Assembly: GCA_002633025.1 (NCBI GenBank)
Contig: NMRB01001088.1
Location: 134,209 to 198,208, forward strand
Reading direction: 5' to 3'
Length of the DNA stretch: 64,000 bases
DNA from: Notospermus geniculatus
Taxonomy: Eukaryota > Nemertea > Pilidiophora > Heteronemertea > Lineidae
Below are positions 58,721 to 64,000 of the stretch, piece after piece (the first letter of the stretch is position 1; each line of letters begins with the position of its first letter). The notes under the pieces are model-generated. The model saw only the letters and a list, made by a program, of their open reading frames with translations, was not told the origin of the DNA and made no database searches. A program made the translations under genes and the position numbers.

Positions 58721-60266
58721 ACTGGGTTTTCACTAGGTTCATGAAGTTCTATCTGTTTCCTTGCAGTAGCTAAATATGTGTAGACCAGCCAGGGAGAGAA
58801 GAGGAACAAGATTGGGATACCGGCAACAACATACATACATGTACAAGGCACTACCAGTGCCAATTTGAACAGGACGCCAGAGGTGAAGAAGGAACTCTAA
58901 ATGTTGACAGAATATCACTGCCGGAATACCGAGATGACAAATCAGCCCCCAAAAAGTTGGAATTATGCAGACAAATTGTTTTAAGCCCTTAGGAGTTAGG
59001 AATAATTTTGTTACGAAGAGAGATCCTCAGATTATCACCAATCACCATATCACTAACCATCAACGTCTCCAATATCTTTCAGGACCTAGTAAGTATCACT
59101 GCTGCATTTTATTGTTATTATGCGCTTTTCATATGCTTTTCTACAAAAGAATGTCTTCATTTTGCAATGACTAACTCCTTTCTGGTCGCATACTGAAAAC
59201 ATGGGCCAGACCCTACCGTAGCCAAATTCAGATTGCATACTCAACTAGAAACTTTTCATAGTCTTCAGAATGCGAACTTGGCATTGTGTGTCACAAAAGT
59301 GTGGTGGACCCATTGTTCATAGCGCCGTGATTCAAAAACCATTCTTGCTAGCAAAGTAGTTTTAGCAAAATCTAAGGGGGGGTTGGTGTAAAACTTTGAT
59401 TTTAGGTGATTTGTAATGGGTGATCCTTGAAATGTGCCCGTGATCTTTGCGTAAAATCCATGTGATACATACATGTAAACCACAGCGTTGTTGCTAAGGA
59501 TTTGGCCAGACGGGTATCGTTAATCAACAGCCGGTAAGACTGGCCTGGCGGGGCGAAGCCTGCCCCAATGAGCGCCTGAGGCGCGATGTGTGTTCCAGAT
59601 AATGGGGGGTCTGGGGGTCCTCCCCCCGAAAATTTGTTTTCCAGAAGCCCTGAGATGCGATTTCCTGGCACCTGAGGCAGACGCAACCTCAGTTTTTCTG
59701 TCTTTTTGCGCACACACGCATCAGTTAGGTGCGATATGGGGAGCAATATCAAGTATGGAACACCACACGTCGGCCATTTAAGCAGAAAACGTTGAATTGA
59801 ATAAACACTACACCACGTGGAACTTTCAGATCAATAGAATACAACCAGTTTTGTTTACTCTGAAAACTTTTTTTGGTTCAGCTATTTTTTTCAGCCGGGT
59901 AGACAGTTGTTATCAGCCGGGTATTTTACCCGGCTCCCGGCTATTAACGACAACGCTGAAACCACAATCACCTTCATAAAATCATACCTGAGTGATAGAC
60001 AGAGCAATCACAAGAGAGGATCACAATGGGAAATATTATTGTCAATCTTTCTTCTAATTACCGTAATTTTCGGACCATTAGACGCGGGCAAAAAATGAAA
60101 AATGCTTAAAAAACGGGGGGAGCGCCTTATGGTCCAGCAGCGCCTTGTGTAAGGATTTTGTCTAGGCCTGAAATGGTCAACTGCACCATCTGAAAGAGTG
60201 ACATTCATCATGTTGAGATCCACATGTTCTTGAGCCACCATATTGCTGTTGTTGCTGTTTCACAAG
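58721..60266. other. Upstream/intronic stretch before the FRAS/FREM-like exon
   Basis: Holds repeat debris: a GGGGGGTCTGGGGGTCCTCCCCCC hairpin-like run at 59604-59628, CAGCCGGGTATTTTACCCGGCT at 59917-59938, and the transposon end at 60059. No further CSPG-repeat exon was found. Confidence 0.45.
60059..60150. mobile_element. DNA-transposon terminal remnant
   Basis: TACCGTAATTTTCGGACCAT is followed by GGACCATTAGACGCG and, facing it, GCGCCTTATGGTCC. This terminal plus subterminal hairpin layout is known from a widespread animal DNA-transposon end (ACCGTATTTTCCGGACTATAAG type), which I recall without a firm family name. The other end was not found. Confidence 0.5.
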
Positions 60267-60914
60267 GTGAGTGTTGGATCCATATATCCGTCTTCCAAAC
60301 ATTCCGTATCTCTCTCACTGATGTTGACAACAAGAAGCCCGTTCTGATGATGGAACCATTGAAAGTCAAGGAAGGTGGCTCCAGGCTTATCACACCCTTC
60401 GAGCTGAAAGCCGTTGACCAAGATACCTCTGCGCAGAATGTTGTTTTTAGGATCACCAAGTCACCTACAAAAGGTCAGCTGAAGTTGGAAAGTCACAATG
60501 GTCCCGTTGTCACTTTCACCATGTCAGATTTGAACAACAACCGCCTCTCCTACCAACACGATGGCTCTGAATCCACCAAGGACTCGTTCACGTTCCTCCT
60601 AACCGATGGTACCCACAATGACTTCTACGTCTACCCGAACACTCAGTCCACAACCAGCTCCCCTCAGACCATGAAGATTGAGATCATCGCAATCGACAAT
60701 GGTATGCCAACCATCGAATCGAACACTGGTGCTGAGAATCTCGCTCTTGATGATGATGGGTTGTATGGCGTTGTCATCAATGACAAGTCCCTGAAAGTGG
60801 CCGACCGTGATACTCCAGCCAGTGACCTGCAGTACAAGGTGACCAAGCCGCCGAAGAATGGTTACATCGTGGTCCTGGGCGAACAGAATGGTAGTCAACT
60901 CAACTGGACACAAG
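60267..60914 (+). CDS. FRAS1/FREM-like protein, CSPG-repeat exon
   Basis: One exon of 648 bp encodes about 216 residues of an extracellular-matrix protein of the FRAS/FREM class, which links epithelial basement membranes. After a short strand (FRISLTDVDNKKPVL), a complete CSPG/NG2 repeat follows with the usual signposts: LKVKEGGSRLI, a KSPTKGQLKL turn, FTMSDLNNNRLSYQHDGSE and DSFTFLLTDG. A second repeat begins (LKVADRDTPASDLQYKV, KPPKNGYI) and is cut by the donor CAAG/GTAGGA. The acceptor is a pyrimidine-rich tract ending CACAAG at 60266. The exon starts and ends in phase 1, so it is symmetrical and could be duplicated or skipped without breaking the frame. Other CSPG-repeat proteins (CSPG4-like) cannot be excluded. 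Neighbouring exons lie outside what I could find. Confidence 0.87.
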
Positions 60915-62004
60915 GTAGGACACTTTTTTTCTATTTACTCTCATTAAAATCCTTCTTTTCTTGTGTGAAGACCTTGGTTGGTTTCAGAAAGCAAAACTGA
61001 ATATAGTAATGGAATTACATGTAATTCTGCCATTGACATTATAATGCCTTTGGTAATTGCGTAATTTCCTTTTATAATTTCCTTTGTACTGTAGAGTTTT
61101 GGTTTTCACTCAAAATAAGAAGGATTTTTGTGATTGTTGCAAATGAAATAAGAGTACTATCTTTTACCCACACCGGCCGTGGCTTCTGCCAGGAAATTTA
61201 ACTGGTATCTTTTTTATCATGTGGGTGTTACTCCCACCACCATGAGTAACTTATACTTGACTTGATAGTCTTTAGTCGTCGGATTTTTCTGCTTCGTTTT
61301 ACACCGCTTGGTCTTTACCATGTTTACAGTATAATTGCTTTAGCCCATACTTTACACCAAGGCGACTATCAATTGGGCTTAAACTTGTTGTCCAGCTACA
61401 ACCGTGGATTATCTGATACCGGTAGATCAAATTGTCTTGATACCTCGATTATCTTATATTCCTCACGTATTATCTTATTAGTAAGCTATCAATACACCGG
61501 CCATGGTTTCAACCGTAGTTATCTGACGTGGGAGATAACTGGGCCATTTCATGATTAATTTGTTCAACAAGTATATTCTCACATCAAGGATTTGCGTGAT
61601 AAGTGACGATTATTTCGAAGTTATTCAATTAAATCTCAAATTATTTCATTAAAGATATTAATCGATCTATGCCATCACAAAAAAAAGTCTAAGCAATTCG
61701 AATAGATTTGGTGGGTGGCAGTGCATGCAAGCGTAATCAGTGGTACAAATCGCTGTAGCAATTTGAGAATTATCTTAATAATAGTGAGAGTTACCTTTCC
61801 GAAATAGGCCTAAATGTATATGGCCAATGAAACTATTGTTGCACTGATAGTGTGCCAGTGGTAATATAGTTGGGGATTCATGTCATACATACATACATTT
61901 TGTAGTGTGAATTGGTTTCCCACTTCGTATATGATTTGAGATACCGTAATTGAATTACGGGAAACAAGAACATAGCGTAGTTTTTGGTTGTCGGTAAACA
62001 GACC
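60915..62004. other. Probable intron of the FRAS/FREM-like gene
   Basis: Begins with the GTAGGA donor and continues AT-rich. No further exon with CSPG-repeat signposts is visible. Confidence 0.4.
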
Positions 62005-62079
62005 GGCCCGTGTTTTAGAATGCTCCTCAACGTAAAAGAGTTCCTCCTTTACGTTGAGGAGCATTCTAAAATACGGGCC
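62005..62079. repeat. Near-perfect 75-nt hairpin
   Basis: GGCCCGTGTTTTAGAATGCT and its continuation pair with the reverse complement ending ACGGGCC. The stem is 32 bp with a single G/T-tolerated mismatch and the loop 11 nt (AGAGTTCCTCC). It could be a tiny foldback element or the source of a long-stem small RNA. No TA or other clear target duplication flanks it. Confidence 0.85.
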
Positions 62080-64000
62080 ATCATCTGAGCAGGCCATTTA
62101 TCTCGTTACGACTACATGTAGTTTTATGAAAAATCCTCACACCTTTGAATGAGAACACTTCATTGCACTGTGTCGGTATACTGGAACCCCCTCTGTGCAT
62201 TGTTCTACACAGGAAAATAATGAGTGCGTACAGACACTTTCCCTAAAGGCAGGATCGGCAAATTACTCGGGAAAAGGTTAACTAATTAAGGTAGTTAACT
62301 ATCAGTTGTTTTGACTCATGCCATGACCCCTTGTGCCTGATAATTCCTGGTGCAAATTTACGCTAACGATTTGATACATGATTCTGACTAAAATATCATT
62401 ACTGTGGTATTCCAACGTTGTTATAATGCCTCCACAGTTTATGCTGGCCACTGCCAATTTTACCCGGGTCAAATGATGTTTGATCATAGGCCTATATTCA
62501 GTCGTTTGTCCTTGGAAAAAACATGCATTCTCTCCCTGGTAGAAACGGTTCAGTCTACTTGTGTCCGTAACATCACAGCAAATTGTGAAACTATGGCACC
62601 CAACAATCTGTGTAAACGTACTCTAAAATTTGCTAAAATTATTATAACAACGTCAACTTCAGATACCGGTACTCCTCCTTTAAACCAATTTTTCAGCTTT
62701 GGTACGTTTAATTGCAAACATCTGATTTTGATGTAAACGTGGTCTATAGATATAAAGTTCCAAGAATGATAGATAGTTTCAAACTTATCAAGGTGTATTG
62801 TCTGGAAACAGCTCGAAACGTGATAGTTCTGGTCGTGCCCATCCAGAACAGGATATTTCACAGGATGGACACGTTATTTATGAAATGGCCCAACAATTAT
62901 CTTCATTGTTGTTAAATATTGTCAGTTCTTTTGTTAATTACGTTTTTACACTAAATTGTGCAATTTCTGTATCTAAAACAAAAGCTTCTGCTTTCGAATT
63001 CAGTCAGTTTGTATGATAATGGTGAAACGTTTCAAAATTATCCTTATACCATAAGAATAACGTTATCTCTGCTTGTCTAACAACGAGCATGTTACTCACG
63101 ATGCACATTCTGAAAAAGTTGTCAAACATTTACGTGATTAGGGATTCATTTAAATATTACGAATTCGGACATGACCTTCCTTTCAATATGAAGGGTCATA
63201 ATTACATGCTTTGTCTAACAAGAAGAACGTTACTCAAATGTTTACCATCCTGGAAAACGTTGTCATTCATTTAAATATTACATCTTCGAACATGATCTTT
63301 CGAGATTGCCTCTAATGGCTCAGGAAATGTCTCGGGGTGCACAATTATGAAAGCAATGGGCGGATAGAAAATTCTCGTTGAACATATTCCTCCTCAGTTG
63401 AATTTCTGTGAAATACCCACTGACCCTAAAATGTTCTGATCAAAATGACAAAAAGTAGTCTCGACATTGGGTAAGAAGGTCTTTTTTTAGAAAGGAAATA
63501 AAGCATCTAAAGAGTCCGCGTTTTTAATTCCGTAACTCAAAAATGCCGCCGTGTCATTATTTTTTTGTGAATCCTGCCTGGTCAAACATGAGCATGAAGA
63601 AATTGGACAATAAATCTCGATCGTTAATGAGAAATGGCCGCCCAATGGGAAGAGGGGGTTGTCGCAATCAATTAGTACTTCCCGGCGGCATTTGACCACC
63701 TGTGGCGTGATGCAGGGCACCCATACGCCGTGTCTCTTGTCCCTCTCAGACAAGGGTGGTCCAGTGTTTGTCTATCGTTTGAGGTGATTGTCTGGCTGTA
63801 AACTGATTTAACCTGTCAGGTATAGACGATTTCGCAACAACGAAGTCAGTTCTATTCAATTGCGTCAGTGGATGAGAGGATCACGTTGCAGATAATCATC
63901 TGCCCCTTAGGCCAAAAAAAATAAAGTATTTGTTTCTTGTCCGCGCCCGCGTCATTCCCAGACCCTCCGCATCGAAAAATTTTTTTTCACCAATTTCAAA
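62080..64000. other. Non-coding stretch to the window end
   Basis: AT-rich, with short open frames and no recognisable domain or RNA gene. GAAACGTTTCAAAA at 63025-63038 repeats the palindrome of the Mutator-like TIR, but without the rest of that end. Confidence 0.4.

Noticed and set aside
61810-62097. Minus-strand frame over the 62-kb hairpin
   Set aside because: The frame crosses the inverted repeat and shows no domain; the hairpin itself is the better explanation.
1-64000. CRISPR arrays, bacterial operons, tRNA or rRNA genes
   Set aside because: No regularly spaced identical repeats with unique spacers and no clear GGTTCRANNCC-type tRNA box were seen. The exon/intron structure is eukaryotic.

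Overview
The window looks like eukaryotic, intron-bearing DNA from a marine invertebrate. It has short exons with GT/AG borders, long non-coding stretches, many small DNA transposons, and scattered palindromes of the TACATGTA and TAGGCCTA type. The gene content (NO-type soluble guanylate cyclase, a Toll-like receptor, a FRAS/FREM-type CSPG-repeat protein, a BEL/Pao retroelement) fits a bilaterian. From memory, the TAGGCCTA/TACATGTA texture recalls echinoderm, hemichordate and amphioxus assemblies more than vertebrates, but I cannot fix the phylum. Layout: (1) 1-3.3 kb, no gene seen. (2) 3.3-7.4 kb, minus strand: one very large exon (4222-5585) of a soluble guanylate cyclase beta-type subunit, with separate tandem duplications overlapping its 3' end (3321-4352) and its 5' end (5397-7424). 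The first H-NOX residues and the rest of the cyclase domain are not visible. (3) 7.4-33 kb, mostly non-coding. It holds a candidate first exon with CRE and CCAAT boxes at 10.2 kb, a minisatellite at 13.5 kb, a promoter-like GC-rich block inside an inverted-repeat element at 16.8-17.9 kb, a tandem repeat at 27.8 kb and foldback MITEs at 30.1 and 31.8 kb. (4) 33.5-35.2 kb, plus strand: a Toll-like receptor (LRRs, LRR C-terminal cap, one membrane span, divergent TIR). (5) 35.2-45 kb, non-coding with MITEs and a minisatellite. (6) 45.0-47.2 kb, minus strand: an unrecognised 189-residue ORF whose N-terminus seems cut by a one-base frameshift, and a decayed ORF cluster. (7) 48.3-58.7 kb: a nest of transposable elements. 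Two inverted copies (about 1.2 and 0.9 kb) of one repeat flank a BEL/Pao pol gene interrupted by a 418-N gap, a 620-bp palindrome, a TIR element with a hAT-type MITE inside it and, just outside, a 745-bp Mutator-like element with a perfect 9-bp target duplication. (8) 60.27-60.91 kb, plus strand: one phase 1-1 exon of a FRAS/FREM-like extracellular-matrix protein. The cellular genes have no evident functional link: cGMP signalling from nitric oxide, innate immunity and matrix adhesion are unrelated. There is no CRISPR array, operon or tRNA that I could support. The most unusual structures are the duplications at both ends of one cyclase exon and the layered transposon nest.
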